Shown here in pieces: positions 1 to 8,899 of a DNA stretch of 64,000 nucleotides. A program made the position numbers and the translations under genes. Source of the DNA: Elusimicrobiaceae bacterium. GTDB taxonomy: Bacteria > Elusimicrobiota > Elusimicrobia > Elusimicrobiales > Elusimicrobiaceae. Where the stretch lies: NCBI GenBank assembly GCA_017475405.1, contig JAFVFN010000018.1, positions 121,798 to 185,797 of the forward strand, given 5' to 3'. The notes beneath the pieces are model-generated. The model was not told the origin of the DNA and did not search any database. It saw only the letters and a list, made by a program, of their open reading frames with translations. Each line of letters starts with the position of its first letter. The stretch's first letter is position 1.

Positions 1-1885
1 CTACGTCCGTTCCGCTCCCTAGCGCGATCCCTACCTCCGCACACGCCAAAGACGGAGCATCATTAATACCGTCCCCCACCATCGCTACGATCTGCCCATC
101 TGCCTGCAGTTGGTCTAAGAACTGCTGTTTTTGCGCAGGTAATACCCCGGCACGTATTGTTTCAATGCCTGTTTGTACTGCCACAGCACGAGCCGCCTCC
201 TCATTATCTCCGGTCAGTAAAGCTACTTTCAGACCCATACATCGAAGTAAAGATATAGCCTCTTTAGAAGTTGCTTTGACAGTATCACTAAAACTTACGG
301 CACCTACATATTGTGCTCCGTATGCAAAAAACAGTACAGTCTGCCCTTGACGAGCAGTAGTATGCAAGGTTGTTTCGGCCTCAGGAACTTGGATTTTCCA
401 TGTTTGCATCGCTTTTAAGTTGCCGCCGGATACCAGCTTCCCCTCATACAGAGCGCGTACTCCCAAACCGGGATACTCCTTAAAATCAGTCACTGTTTGT
501 TCAACTGTTATTCTCTGCGAAAGCGCATATTTTACCAACGCAACGGCCAACGGATGCCCGGAGGGTTTTTCGAGGGAAGCGGCATATCGTAATAACGTTT
601 CCGGTGTTACACCAGCTGCCGGTATTACCCGGACTGCCTGCATTTGTCCGGTCGTAACCGTCCCCGTTTTGTCCAAGACCACGGTGGTCACAAGGCGCGC
701 TCGTTCCAACACTTCTGCCGATTTAATTAAAATGCCGCGTTTGGCCCCTACTCCCATCCCCACCATCATGGCCGTAGGCGTGGCCAGCCCCAGAGCACAC
801 GGGCAAGATATTACTAACACACAAACAGCACACGACAGGGCAAACGAAACCCCTGCCCCATACAACCACCAACCTATAAAAGTAATGAGTGCAATCCCGA
901 TTACCACCGGCACAAACACCCGACTGACCTGATCGGCTAAGCGCGTCACGGGGGCGTTGCTGTTTGCCGCCTGTTCCACCAGCGCAATCATATGTGCCAG
1001 TACTGTATCGGCACCGACTTTCCATACGCTTAGTTCAACATATCCGCTGGTTAATATGGTCCCGGCCGTTAACGGGTCTCCCGTATGTTTATCCTGTGGC
1101 AAACTCTCCCCGGTAAGCATGGACTCATCCACCGTACCGGCCCCCTGACTGATTACTCCGTCCGCTCCAATACGCTCTCCCGCACGAACGAGTAAAGTAT
1201 CTCCTGCCAAAACTTCTTCCACGGGGATAGTCAGTTCCTGCTGCTCCCGGCGTACATGCACCCGGGGCGGCAATAATTGCACCAAGGCCGCAATCGCACC
1301 GGTGGTTTTGGATTTGGCACGTGCTTCCAGCCATTTACCCAGGGTAACCAATGTTACAATCATGGCAGCGGATTCAAAATACAAACCTTGTTGCCCGGTT
1401 GCAAAGGCCCACAGACTTTGAATAACTGCAGCTGAAGCACCTAAAGCTACCAAGCTGTCCATCGTGGGAGTTCTCTTAAAAAGTTGCAAAAATCCGTTTG
1501 TAAAAAACCGTCGGTTGAACCACAAAATCGGTACAGTCAATATAAGTTGCCAGACGACTGGGACATGCCACGCATGTATCATGGCAACCAGCATCAGCGG
1601 AATCAGAAACAACACGGACAGCCAAAAACGCTTCTTCAAGGCCACATCTTCCGCCGACATATTGGGTGAGTTTTCGGTTTCTTCTTGCACTCCGTAGCCG
1701 GCTTGTTCAACAGCCCGTATGATTTGAGCGTCCGGTACCTGATTGGTATCATACACAACTGTCAGACGGTTTTGCAGTAAGTTAACTCCCGCCTGCTTTA
1801 CGCCCGGCAACGCACGCACGGCGTTTTCCACATGCATTTTGCACATGGCACAACTCATGCCCGTAACGGTAAATGTTTGTTTCAT
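1..1885 (-). CDS. copA: Copper-type P1B ATPase, CopA-like (3' end cut by window)
   Basis: Membrane ATPase that exports monovalent copper or silver. About 628 residues are visible; the C-terminus runs off the left edge. It opens with one heavy-metal-associated domain (residues ~1-65) with the metal site GMSCAMC. Membrane helices follow, including the transport motif CPC (residues 361-363, in SCPCALGLATPT). The phosphorylation motif DKTGT is at 405-409, and the hinge motif GDGIND lies close to the edge. CPC with an N-terminal CxxC domain is the P1B-1 (Cu+/Ag+) pattern. The ATG at 1885 begins the metal domain directly. No chaperone or copper regulator is visible next to it. Confidence 0.93.
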   Translation of the reverse strand, partial: MKQTFTVTGMSCAMCKMHVENAVRALPGVKQAGVNLLQNRLTVVYDTNQVPDAQIIRAVEQAGYGVQEETENSPNMSAEDVALKKRFWLSVLFLIPLMLVAMIHAWHVPVVWQLILTVPILWFNRRFFTNGFLQLFKRTPTMDSLVALGASAAVIQSLWAFATGQQGLYFESAAMIVTLVTLGKWLEARAKSKTTGAIAALVQLLPPRVHVRREQQELTIPVEEVLAGDTLLVRAGERIGADGVISQGAGTVDESMLTGESLPQDKHTGDPLTAGTILTSGYVELSVWKVGADTVLAHMIALVEQAANSNAPVTRLADQVSRVFVPVVIGIALITFIGWWLYGAGVSFALSCAVCVLVISCPCALGLATPTAMMVGMGVGAKRGILIKSAEVLERARLVTTVVLDKTGTVTTGQMQAVRVIPAAGVTPETLLRYAASLEKPSGHPLAVALVKYALSQRITVEQTVTDFKEYPGLGVRALYEGKLVSGGNLKAMQTWKIQVPEAETTLHTTARQGQTVLFFAYGAQYVGAVSFSDTVKATSKEAISLLRCMGLKVALLTGDNEEAARAVAVQTGIETIRAGVLPAQKQQFLDQLQADGQIVAMVGDGINDAPSLACAEVGIALGSGTDV

Positions 1886-2000
1886 ATATAATAGAATAGC
1901 GTTATTAAAGGTATGTGTCAAACGGCTGTTTCTATTTTATGCGTGCACAGCCGCGCTAAATTTGGTTTAATGAAGTATCTTAACACCAAAGGAGAATGGG

Positions 2001-3095
2001 ATGAAAAAATTACTGAGTCTTACCTTGGCAACGTTGCTCGTATCCGCGGTAAGTTTCCCCGCAGATGCCTGCACGGGTATTGCCATTGATGCTGCCGACG
2101 GCACCAAACTCTTGGCCCGTACTATCGAATGGAAAGGCGGCAACTTAAACAGCAAGCTGATTATTATGCCGCGCGGCATGAAAAACACCGCCCTTACACC
2201 GGCTGGACAAAACGGACATGTATGGTATAATAAATACGGCGCAGTAGGAGCCAGCACCGTAGAGGCACCGTTTGTAACTGAAGGCGTCAATGAAAAGGGA
2301 TTAAACGCAGGGATTTTTTATTTTGCCAATTACGGCAGTTTAACGCCTTTTAACAACAAGCGTGCCAAACGCTCCGTCAGTGACGGTGAACTAGTGCGTT
2401 ATATGCTTACCAATTTTGCGACTGTAGACGAAGCATTAAAAGGGATTGAAAAAATTGAAATTATCCCCATCGGTCAGCCCGATAAAAACGGTCACTATGC
2501 CACCGGACATTGGCGTATCAGTGACGCGTCTGGACGCAGCGTGGTATTGGAAATCACTAACAACGGAGAACGCCACGTATATGAAAACAACCTGCGCGTA
2601 ATTACCAACTCCCCGTCTTTCCCGTGGCACCAGGCTAACCTGAATAACTACATTCACCTCTCTGGTGGAGAAACACCTGACAAAACGGTAGGGGAAGTAA
2701 ACTTGTTCTCGTTTGGCGGCGGCACCAATTTAATGGGACTGCCCGGTGATTTGACCCCGCCGGCCCGCTTGGTACGTGCGTTTTTCTACGTACAAAGTGC
2801 TCCGGTACCTCAAAATACTTACGCGGCAGTTACCCAGGCATTTCATATCTTAAATAACTTTGACTTACCGATCGGTGCCGAATATGCGCCCGGGGAACAA
2901 ATCCCGGATATGCCCAGTGCCACCCAATGGACCGCGGTCAGCGATGTCACGCATCCGACATTTTACTACCGAACCATGTACAACTCGGCCATCCGCAAAA
3001 TTGATTTAACAAAAATTGACTTTGACAAAGTACCCTATACGGTAACGGCTATGGACGAAGTACCGCAGGAAGTATTTCACGAACGTCGCTTCTAA
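2001..3095 (+). CDS. Exported choloylglycine hydrolase / penicillin V acylase family protein
   Basis: Ntn-hydrolase of the CBAH family, which cleaves linear amides such as conjugated bile salts, penicillin V or acyl-homoserine lactones. Residues 1-23 form a signal peptide ending in ADA. Cleavage would expose Cys24 (CTGIAI), the expected catalytic N-terminal nucleophile, followed by the ARTIEW region. At 364 aa with a signal peptide it resembles Gram-negative periplasmic members more than cytosolic Gram-positive bile salt hydrolases. A strong ribosome-binding site (AAAGGAG) precedes the ATG and a terminator follows. The substrate cannot be read from sequence; in a gut organism bile salts are a plausible guess. 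Confidence 0.88.
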   Translation: MKKLLSLTLATLLVSAVSFPADACTGIAIDAADGTKLLARTIEWKGGNLNSKLIIMPRGMKNTALTPAGQNGHVWYNKYGAVGASTVEAPFVTEGVNEKGLNAGIFYFANYGSLTPFNNKRAKRSVSDGELVRYMLTNFATVDEALKGIEKIEIIPIGQPDKNGHYATGHWRISDASGRSVVLEITNNGERHVYENNLRVITNSPSFPWHQANLNNYIHLSGGETPDKTVGEVNLFSFGGGTNLMGLPGDLTPPARLVRAFFYVQSAPVPQNTYAAVTQAFHILNNFDLPIGAEYAPGEQIPDMPSATQWTAVSDVTHPTFYYRTMYNSAIRKIDLTKIDFDKVPYTVTAMDEVPQEVFHERRF

Positions 3096-3107
3096 GAAAC
3101 AATTTAA

Positions 3108-3147
3108 TAAAATACCCCGTCCTTACAAAACAGGGTGGGGTATTTTA
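3108..3147. terminator. Bidirectional intrinsic terminator
   Basis: Inverted repeat AAAATACCCC ... GGGGTATTTT, A/T-rich on both flanks. It lies between the acylase gene and the convergent pilin and could serve both. Confidence 0.8.
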
Positions 3148-3151
3148 TATG

Positions 3152-3700
3152 TTAATCTTGATAATTCCATGCCACATAAGGAGAATTATTGTTTTGAGCG
3201 GAAAGGCCGCTCCTTCTCTCCAAACCGGTTTCTTCTTGACATATTTTATTTTGAATAGGGTAATCAGCTATTATTCGAGAGCCTCTTACATAACACCTTC
3301 TTAAGCTCGAATTTACCAAAGTGTGCGAGGGCCATACGGCATAACTCATTGAGATCAACGCATTCCTACATTCTATTCGTTCATCCTTATCCCCTCCGGT
3401 CAACATAGTACAACTTCCCCAATCATACCTATATGTCGGATATTCTGATTCTGAATCCATAGTATAACCTTCAGGCATACTTACATCCAATTTGGCAAAA
3501 TCATCGGCATATTGTCCATTGGCCAAATAATAAACTTCTTGTGCCTCTGCAATAGTATGCACTAAATTTTTAAGTGTTGCATAGCGACTTTTCGTTACGG
3601 CTTTTTGGTACTGTGGTACTGCCACAGCGGCCAAAATCCCTATAATGAGCACCACTACTAAAAGCTCGATAAGCGTAAATGCTTGCTTCTGTTGAACCAT
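3152..3700 (-). CDS. Type IV pilin-like prepilin (T-tract class)
   Basis: 182 aa. It starts [17 protein letters not shown], a class III prepilin leader cut by PilD before Phe8, with Glu5 of the mature protein and a ~20-residue hydrophobic helix. The C-terminal domain contains several cysteines and differs from the other seven pilins in the window. It stands alone, with no pilus assembly gene beside it. The promoter/dyad module upstream is shared with the pilins ending near 27.5, 35.8 and 63.3 kb. Whether it is a major pilin, minor pilin or pseudopilin cannot be decided from sequence. Confidence 0.9.
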   Translation of the reverse strand: MVQQKQAFTLIELLVVVLIIGILAAVAVPQYQKAVTKSRYATLKNLVHTIAEAQEVYYLANGQYADDFAKLDVSMPEGYTMDSESEYPTYRYDWGSCTMLTGGDKDERIECRNALISMSYAVWPSHTLVNSSLRRCYVRGSRIIADYPIQNKICQEETGLERRSGLSAQNNNSPYVAWNYQD

Positions 3701-3765
3701 AATTCTCTCCTTATATATTTCTTCTTATAAAGAGAGAATATCAAAAAAAAAAAACGCGTCAAGCA
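3701..3765 (-). promoter_or_regulatory. T-tract promoter plus RBS-occluding dyad (copy 1)
   Basis: Read on the minus strand: TTGACG (-35), CG, twelve T, GA, TATTCT (-10), a 16-nt spacer dominated by a homopolymer. The -10 runs into ATTCTCTC, the exact complement of GAGAGAAT, which contains the ribosome-binding site. With one G-U pair the stem extends to 14 bp around a 10-nt loop. The same module recurs at 28035, 36276 and 63793. Confidence 0.7.
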
Positions 3766-3798
3766 TTATTTAAGGTTGCGAAAATACGAGACAAAGAA

Positions 3799-6030
3799 TT
3801 ATAATAATGTTTTCTTTTGAAGCAGCTGTTCAAATGTAGTAACAGTTACCGGCCGGCTAAAGAAATACCCTTGTGCCAAGTCTGCCCCGCATTTGCGTAA
3901 AAACTCCGCTTGTTCGCGCGTTTCCACACCCTCGGTTACAACCTTAACGCCCAAGGTCTTAATCATATTAATAGCCCCCTCAATGACTTTTTGAGCACGC
4001 GGGTTTTCTTCAAAACCCGATAAAAATTCTTTATCTAATTTGATACTGTCAAATTTTAATTCTTTAAGTACATTGAGTGAAGAGTATCCCGATCCGAAGT
4101 CGTCCATAGCTACCGGGAACCCATACAAATGCAATCCGCCAATAACTTCCTGGGCACGTTCTAAGTTATTAAAGATGACGCTTTCGGTAATTTCCGCTTC
4201 AATAAGTTTATTGGGCACATTATACTGTGCCATAATACGTCGCATTTGCGGGATAAACCGGGCATCGTTTAAGTGTAATCGTGAAAAGTTGACCGCTAAC
4301 GGGACTACCGGCATGCTGTTGGCCTGCCACATAGACAACAAACGGGCACACTCTTCTAAAATAAACATATCCAGCTTTAAAATAAAACCGTTACGTTCAA
4401 ACAACGGAATAAATTCATCGGGGCGGACCACACGATCTTCGTGGATCCATCGTACCAACGCTTCGGCACCTAAAATTTCGCCGGTCACAAAATCGCATTT
4501 GGGCTGTAAATAAACCTCAAATTCACCGTTAGCCAGCGCAGACTCCATAGTATTTTCAATTTGCTGTTCTGCCACAATACGGTTACGGTCCGCCGCATCG
4601 TAGAACTCACATTTATCAAATGTACGCGTCTTGGCATGTTCCAAAGCCAAGTGTGCTCGGTCTAGCATGATATAGAAAGGCAAATCCTCGGTAATCTCGT
4701 AAATACCAAAAGCGATATCCAGCATCAAGCATGAATCTTCCACCGTACAGTTACGTTTGAGCTGGGTGGACATCGCTTTTAAACGTTTTAAAAACGCACG
4801 TTTTTCATCGTATTTTAAGAGGAGTACAAAATTATCAGCCGATAAGCGGCAAAAGCTTTCCTCGGGAGCCAGTTCTGTCTGTAAAACCTGCGCGACCCGT
4901 TTTAATACTTCATTCCCGCGTTCATAGCCGTGTAAATCGTTAATTACTTTAAACTTATTGATATCAAAAATTACCAAGGCTGCCTGGCGATTTAGGCCGG
5001 CCAGTTTGTTGTCAAACTGCTCGCACATACGGTTAAAATTATCCGCTCCAGTTAACGGGTCAACAAATGCAGTAGTAAACAACTGCCGATTACTGTCATC
5101 ACGCACGCGCATGATAAAAAACAACAAGAAATAAAATACAAAAAATACCAGTCCAAATAAGACCAACGACAATTTAGCCACCTGGGTAGCTTGTTCTTCT
5201 ACATATTTAGCCGGCACGGCAGCTACCAAGTACCAATCATTGATAGCAAGCGGTACAAACTGCAAGAAGTTATGTAAATCCTCAGTTGTATGATACCCTA
5301 CTAATACGGATTTACCCTGCGCAATATCCTGCCGCACACTTTCAAGCGTAGTAGGAGCATCCAACGTGTAGCGCTCTAAGATAGAAAATATGTTTTTGGC
5401 AGGTAAATTTTCATAGGTAAGTACCACATCTCCGTTGCGACGCACGACCATGGCATGTCCATTCGTCCCCATAGAGGATAAGGCCAACACGTCACGGTAA
5501 TATCCTTCTTTTTGTACAGAGAATAATGCGCCTACCGGGGTACCGTCATTAGGATCTAACGGAACAGCCTGGATTAAAATGGAAGAAGTGTATTTCCCTT
5601 CACGTGGACGTACGGCAATGTAAAATTCGTTATGGGCCGTGTTCCTTAAAACATCGCGCACTACCAGTTGACTCAACGGTCGGTCTGACGGAGTAGAATA
5701 AATTATTTGTCCATCAGCAAGCGCTACACCTATCAGATTAAAATGATCCCGTTGGTCTAACCGGGCCAGCATCTCCGGTAAAAAACTTTCATCTTTCCAG
5801 GGATAAGAATCTTCCAGGGGAAGCGCACTGGCCGTTAAAATCTCTTTATCGGTTTGTACCAAGCGATCAAAATCGCCGGCTGAATCCCGCGCCGCATCGG
5901 CAATATGAATTTTAACATCTTTTTCAAGCAGGATGGTAACTTGCCGCCAGTAAAGCACTACGCCCGCCGTTACAATAACGGCGGCAATCAAAGCGAAAAT
6001 GATAAACGGACGGAAAGAAACACGCTGCAT
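3799..6030 (-). CDS. Cache-GGDEF-EAL membrane c-di-GMP phosphodiesterase
   Basis: 743 aa. A transmembrane helix (~10-28), an extracytoplasmic Cache-like sensor (~35-285) and a second helix (~288-308) precede cytoplasmic GGDEF and EAL domains. The GGDEF signature is degenerate (RLSADNF instead of RLGGDEF), so cyclase activity is unlikely; this domain may bind GTP as an allosteric site. The EAL domain keeps EALVRW, EITES, DDFGSGYSS, KLDKEF and EGVE, consistent with active c-di-GMP hydrolysis. It is transcribed toward the neighbouring pilin. c-di-GMP commonly controls type IV pili, but a direct link here is inference. Confidence 0.92.
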   Translation of the reverse strand: MQRVSFRPFIIFALIAAVIVTAGVVLYWRQVTILLEKDVKIHIADAARDSAGDFDRLVQTDKEILTASALPLEDSYPWKDESFLPEMLARLDQRDHFNLIGVALADGQIIYSTPSDRPLSQLVVRDVLRNTAHNEFYIAVRPREGKYTSSILIQAVPLDPNDGTPVGALFSVQKEGYYRDVLALSSMGTNGHAMVVRRNGDVVLTYENLPAKNIFSILERYTLDAPTTLESVRQDIAQGKSVLVGYHTTEDLHNFLQFVPLAINDWYLVAAVPAKYVEEQATQVAKLSLVLFGLVFFVFYFLLFFIMRVRDDSNRQLFTTAFVDPLTGADNFNRMCEQFDNKLAGLNRQAALVIFDINKFKVINDLHGYERGNEVLKRVAQVLQTELAPEESFCRLSADNFVLLLKYDEKRAFLKRLKAMSTQLKRNCTVEDSCLMLDIAFGIYEITEDLPFYIMLDRAHLALEHAKTRTFDKCEFYDAADRNRIVAEQQIENTMESALANGEFEVYLQPKCDFVTGEILGAEALVRWIHEDRVVRPDEFIPLFERNGFILKLDMFILEECARLLSMWQANSMPVVPLAVNFSRLHLNDARFIPQMRRIMAQYNVPNKLIEAEITESVIFNNLERAQEVIGGLHLYGFPVAMDDFGSGYSSLNVLKELKFDSIKLDKEFLSGFEENPRAQKVIEGAINMIKTLGVKVVTEGVETREQAEFLRKCGADLAQGYFFSRPVTVTTFEQLLQKKTLL

Positions 6031-6096
6031 AAAGATTTCCCGTAAGGGATTTTATATATTATACCATTTGCACGCTCGGCTCGTCCGCGCGCTTAT

Positions 6097-6618
6097 TTAT
6101 GCATTGGCCGAAAAAGTTTGTTGCTGTTGTGCCTGAAATAATCCCACTACTTGTTGCGAATACGCAAATACCGGATAAAATGGGTTTTCTTGTTTGCGGG
6201 CTTCTGCTTCCGGCATCTCTTTATAAAAAACGCTCTCCTTAGAAACCGCAATTAAATTAACATATCCGGCCTGAGAAGGGGCGGGCACCTGCGCACCTGT
6301 GGGAAGCTTGGTCATTTGGTCCGTTAGTTTACTGACATGTGCTAGCATACGCGCGGCCGCTTCCTGTAAGGGCTCATTGCCATGTCCGCCGATCAGACCG
6401 CCCAGTCCGCTGGGACTATTGTTTTCATAATAAAAACTGCTGTCTCCCAAAGAGTTCGTTGCAATAAGTACATGTTTGATCTGTTTGCTGTCATCCAATG
6501 CCATTTCTACACCGGCGGCTACGATCTTATCCGGCCCGATTTCAATAATCCCTTTTCGGTTCTCCATATTTTTGGCATCCAGCCAAAATGTACGCATGTT
6601 GGTATAAGCTTTGTTCAT
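6097..6618 (-). CDS. Conserved-looking protein of unknown function
   Basis: 173 aa, soluble, with no signal peptide or membrane segment. It contains a Gly-rich stretch (SGLGGLIGGHG) near residue 70 and ends in a Gln-rich tail (FQAQQQQTF). A good ribosome-binding site (GGGAGG) precedes the ATG. It is divergent from deoB. I do not recognise the family. Confidence 0.65.
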   Translation of the reverse strand: MNKAYTNMRTFWLDAKNMENRKGIIEIGPDKIVAAGVEMALDDSKQIKHVLIATNSLGDSSFYYENNSPSGLGGLIGGHGNEPLQEAAARMLAHVSKLTDQMTKLPTGAQVPAPSQAGYVNLIAVSKESVFYKEMPEAEARKQENPFYPVFAYSQQVVGLFQAQQQQTFSANA

Positions 6619-6657
6619 ATAAAAATCCTCCCTTTTGCTTACTATAGCATTTTCCTT

Positions 6658-6687
6658 TAGACGCGCGCGCGTTTTTTGGCTATAATA
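6658..6687 (+). promoter_or_regulatory. Promoter of deoB
   Basis: TAGACG, 17-nt spacer, TATAAT (6681-6686), then ribosome-binding site AAAGGAG before the ATG at 6708. The spacer holds an alternating CG tract. Confidence 0.6.
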
Positions 6688-6707
6688 GAAGAAAGGAGTT
6701 TTGAACT

Positions 6708-7913
6708 ATGTGTGCTAAACGTGTGATTATTTTAATGTTGGATTCAGTAGGCATCGGCGGAGCAGAAGACGCTGCCAAGTTTGGAGATCAGGATGCCGAT
6801 ACCCTGGGCCATATTGCTGCCGTGAACAACGGTCTTCATATTCCGAATTTGGTTGCCTTAGGACTGGATAAAGCCGCACAGGCCTCTACCGGTCGTGAAC
6901 TTCTACTGGGAGTACAAGATTCTCCCCGTCTCTCACTTCCGTCCAAATACGGGTTCATGCGTGAAATCAGTCATGGTAAGGATACTTCTTCCGGACATTG
7001 GGAAATGGCCGGTGCGCCCGTACAATTTGAATGGGGATATTTCCCCCCACAGGCTCCGTCATTCCCGGCTGGTCTTATCGAAAAAATTTGCGCGGAAGCA
7101 GACTTACCCGGCATCTTGGGCAATAAAGCGGCCAGCGGTACGGTAATTATTGAGGAGCTTGGCGAAGAACACATCCAAACCGGTAAACCGATTTGTTATA
7201 CCTCTGCAGACAGTGTCTTCCAAATTGCTGCCCATGAAGAACACTTTGGGCTGGACCGCTTATACAAGCTCTGCGAAATTGCGTTTAAACACCTCAAACC
7301 CTATAATATTGCACGTGTGATCGCACGTCCGTTTGTCGGTGAAAAGAAGGGAGAATTTACCCGTACCAAAAACCGACATGATTATTCCGTAAAACCGCCG
7401 CAACCCACCGTGCTGGACCGTATTAAAAACGCGGGCGGGCAGGTAATCTCTGTCGGAAAAATCAGTGATATTTTTGCCGGTCAGGGTATTACCAAAGCCG
7501 TTAAGGCCTCCGGTCTGAAAGAGCTGTGGGATGTTACCTTACAAGAGGCAAAGGCGGCCCCTGATTTTGGTTTGGTGTTCACGAACTTTGTGGATTTCGA
7601 CATGGTTTACGGACACCGCCGGGACGTAAAAGGATACGCCCAAGGGCTGGAATATTTCGACTCGCGTTTGCCGGAACTGGCCGACCAGTTACAAGATGAT
7701 GATCTGGTATTTATTACAGCTGATCACGGCTGTGATCCTACCTATAAAGGAACCGATCATACCCGTGAGCATGTACCGATAATTATGTTTGGCAAGCAGG
7801 TAAAACCGGAATTTATCAGCGGAAGAAATACCTACGCAGATTTGGGTCAAACGATAGCGGATTATTTTAACTTACCACCGCTTAGCGTTGGCACAAGTTT
7901 TTTAGATAAATAA
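6708..7913 (+). CDS. deoB: Phosphopentomutase
   Basis: 401 aa, the usual DeoB length. It interconverts (deoxy)ribose 1-phosphate and 5-phosphate in nucleoside salvage. It is an alkaline-phosphatase-superfamily metalloenzyme: N-terminal metal-binding Asp in [12 protein letters not shown], the phosphothreonine region [13 protein letters not shown], and C-terminal metal ligands in [10 protein letters not shown] and TDHTREHVP. It is monocistronic, with its own promoter and terminator. Confidence 0.97.
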   Translation: MCAKRVIILMLDSVGIGGAEDAAKFGDQDADTLGHIAAVNNGLHIPNLVALGLDKAAQASTGRELLLGVQDSPRLSLPSKYGFMREISHGKDTSSGHWEMAGAPVQFEWGYFPPQAPSFPAGLIEKICAEADLPGILGNKAASGTVIIEELGEEHIQTGKPICYTSADSVFQIAAHEEHFGLDRLYKLCEIAFKHLKPYNIARVIARPFVGEKKGEFTRTKNRHDYSVKPPQPTVLDRIKNAGGQVISVGKISDIFAGQGITKAVKASGLKELWDVTLQEAKAAPDFGLVFTNFVDFDMVYGHRRDVKGYAQGLEYFDSRLPELADQLQDDDLVFITADHGCDPTYKGTDHTREHVPIIMFGKQVKPEFISGRNTYADLGQTIADYFNLPPLSVGTSFLDK

Positions 7914-7930
7914 TCTAACTGTTCAATGGG

Positions 7931-7987
7931 TAACCCTCTTTAAGACTCGTACTCCTAGTTCACGAGACACTAAAGAGGGTTATTTTA
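7931..7987. terminator. Intrinsic terminator
   Basis: AACCCTCTTTA ... TAAAGAGGGTT with an inner CTCGT/ACGAG stem, followed by ATTTTAT. It ends deoB and overlaps the end of the convergent HAD gene. Confidence 0.85.
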
Positions 7988-8584
7988 TAAAATGTTACGC
8001 AGATGAAGTTCTAATTGCAACTGCTTGGGCGTGGTAAACAATATTGTATCAAACCCCAACCGGCAGGCCACCTCTATATTGTTTGGATTATCGTCAGTAA
8101 AGATACAATCTTGCGCTCGTAAATGATAACGTTCCAATAGAATTTGATAAATCCGGGGATCGGGTTTGGTGCATTTTTCTTCTCCGGAAACTACCATTCC
8201 GTCAAACTCATTTAAAAAAGAAAACTTGGCCTGAGCCAGCGGGAAAGTTTCCGCGGACCAGTTGGTAAGTGCATAACAGGGATACTCCTTTTGTTTGAGT
8301 TCACGTAAAATCTGTACCGTTCCCTCAATGGCATCCCCCATCATTTCAGCCCAACGACTATGGTACGCCACAATGGCATCCGCATATGGCGGAAACAGTT
8401 TAATCCGCTCGGCACAACCCTGCGCAAACGGTTTGCCTCCGTCCATTTCTACGTTCCAACTCATGGGACAAATTTCCGTTAGAAAATGTTCCATTTCAGC
8501 TTCGCTGTGAAAGATTTTTCGGTAAAGATGACGGGGATTCCAGTCTATAAGTACCGCCCCCAAATCAAATACGATATTTTTCAT
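7985..8584 (-). CDS. HAD-superfamily phosphatase (YihX-like)
   Basis: 199 aa. Motif I is FDLGAVLIDWNP (nucleophile Asp7, with the DLG variant typical of YihX-type sugar phosphatases). Motif II is TNWS, and the Lys/Asp motifs are CTKPDPRIY and IFTDDNPNNIEVA. It probably dephosphorylates a small phosphosugar in the cytoplasm; the substrate is not determinable. The start lies immediately beside the divergent promoter of the pilin leader RNA. Confidence 0.85.
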   Translation of the reverse strand: MKNIVFDLGAVLIDWNPRHLYRKIFHSEAEMEHFLTEICPMSWNVEMDGGKPFAQGCAERIKLFPPYADAIVAYHSRWAEMMGDAIEGTVQILRELKQKEYPCYALTNWSAETFPLAQAKFSFLNEFDGMVVSGEEKCTKPDPRIYQILLERYHLRAQDCIFTDDNPNNIEVACRLGFDTILFTTPKQLQLELHLRNIL

Positions 8585-8664
8585 AATTATATTGTATAAT
8601 AAATTATCTTAATTACAAGGAGTAAGAAATCAAAACGCGTTAGCGTAATATACACAACTTATAA

Positions 8665-8870
8665 CTGTTTTTGAAACCGCATAGCAAGTATGCGGGTTGG
8701 TTGCAAACGCAACTTCCCAAGAAGTCAAAAATAGTCGTTTTAGGCATAAAATAATTGGAATTGCAAACCCATTATTTTGTGCCAAGTGTTTGTCATTTAT
8801 CAAAATGACAGACCACGGCTGTTATATCGGGTGACTTCTTGGGAGCCTGGTATAATAGCCGTTCTTTTAT
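8665..8870 (+). ncRNA. Pilin leader RNA, copy A (structured, attenuator-like)
   Basis: Base-paired elements read from sequence: P1 CTGTTTTTG (8665) with CAAAAATAG (8726); hairpin P2 CCGCAT/ATGCGG (8677/8690); hairpin P3 GTTGC/GCAAC (8700/8709); two junction hairpins; and a last hairpin of 14 bp (8815-8828 with 8849-8862) followed by TCTTTTAT. The last loop carries ACTTCTTGGGA (8834-8844), which pairs with TCCCAAGAAGT (8715-8725), a pseudoknot. CGGCTG (8816) can alternatively pair with upstream TAGTCG (8732), so terminator and upstream pairing exclude each other. A TATAAT at 8595-8600 may start the transcript. Confidence 0.75.
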
Positions 8871-8899
8871 ACACGGGCTTAGAAAAAGAGGAAAAATAT

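Noticed and set aside
6661..6672. CGCGCGCG tract as a special regulatory element
   Set aside because: Could favour unusual DNA structure but is only a short run in the deoB promoter spacer with no second instance.
8851..8856. TATAAT inside leader copy A as the pilin promoter
   Set aside because: It is the 3' strand of the last hairpin; the other three pilin leaders have no -10 box there and no -35 is correctly spaced.
8777..8899. Longer N-terminus of the pilin at 8900
   Set aside because: It would translate through the structured leader and lacks a ribosome-binding site; the prepilin leader peptide starts at 8900.
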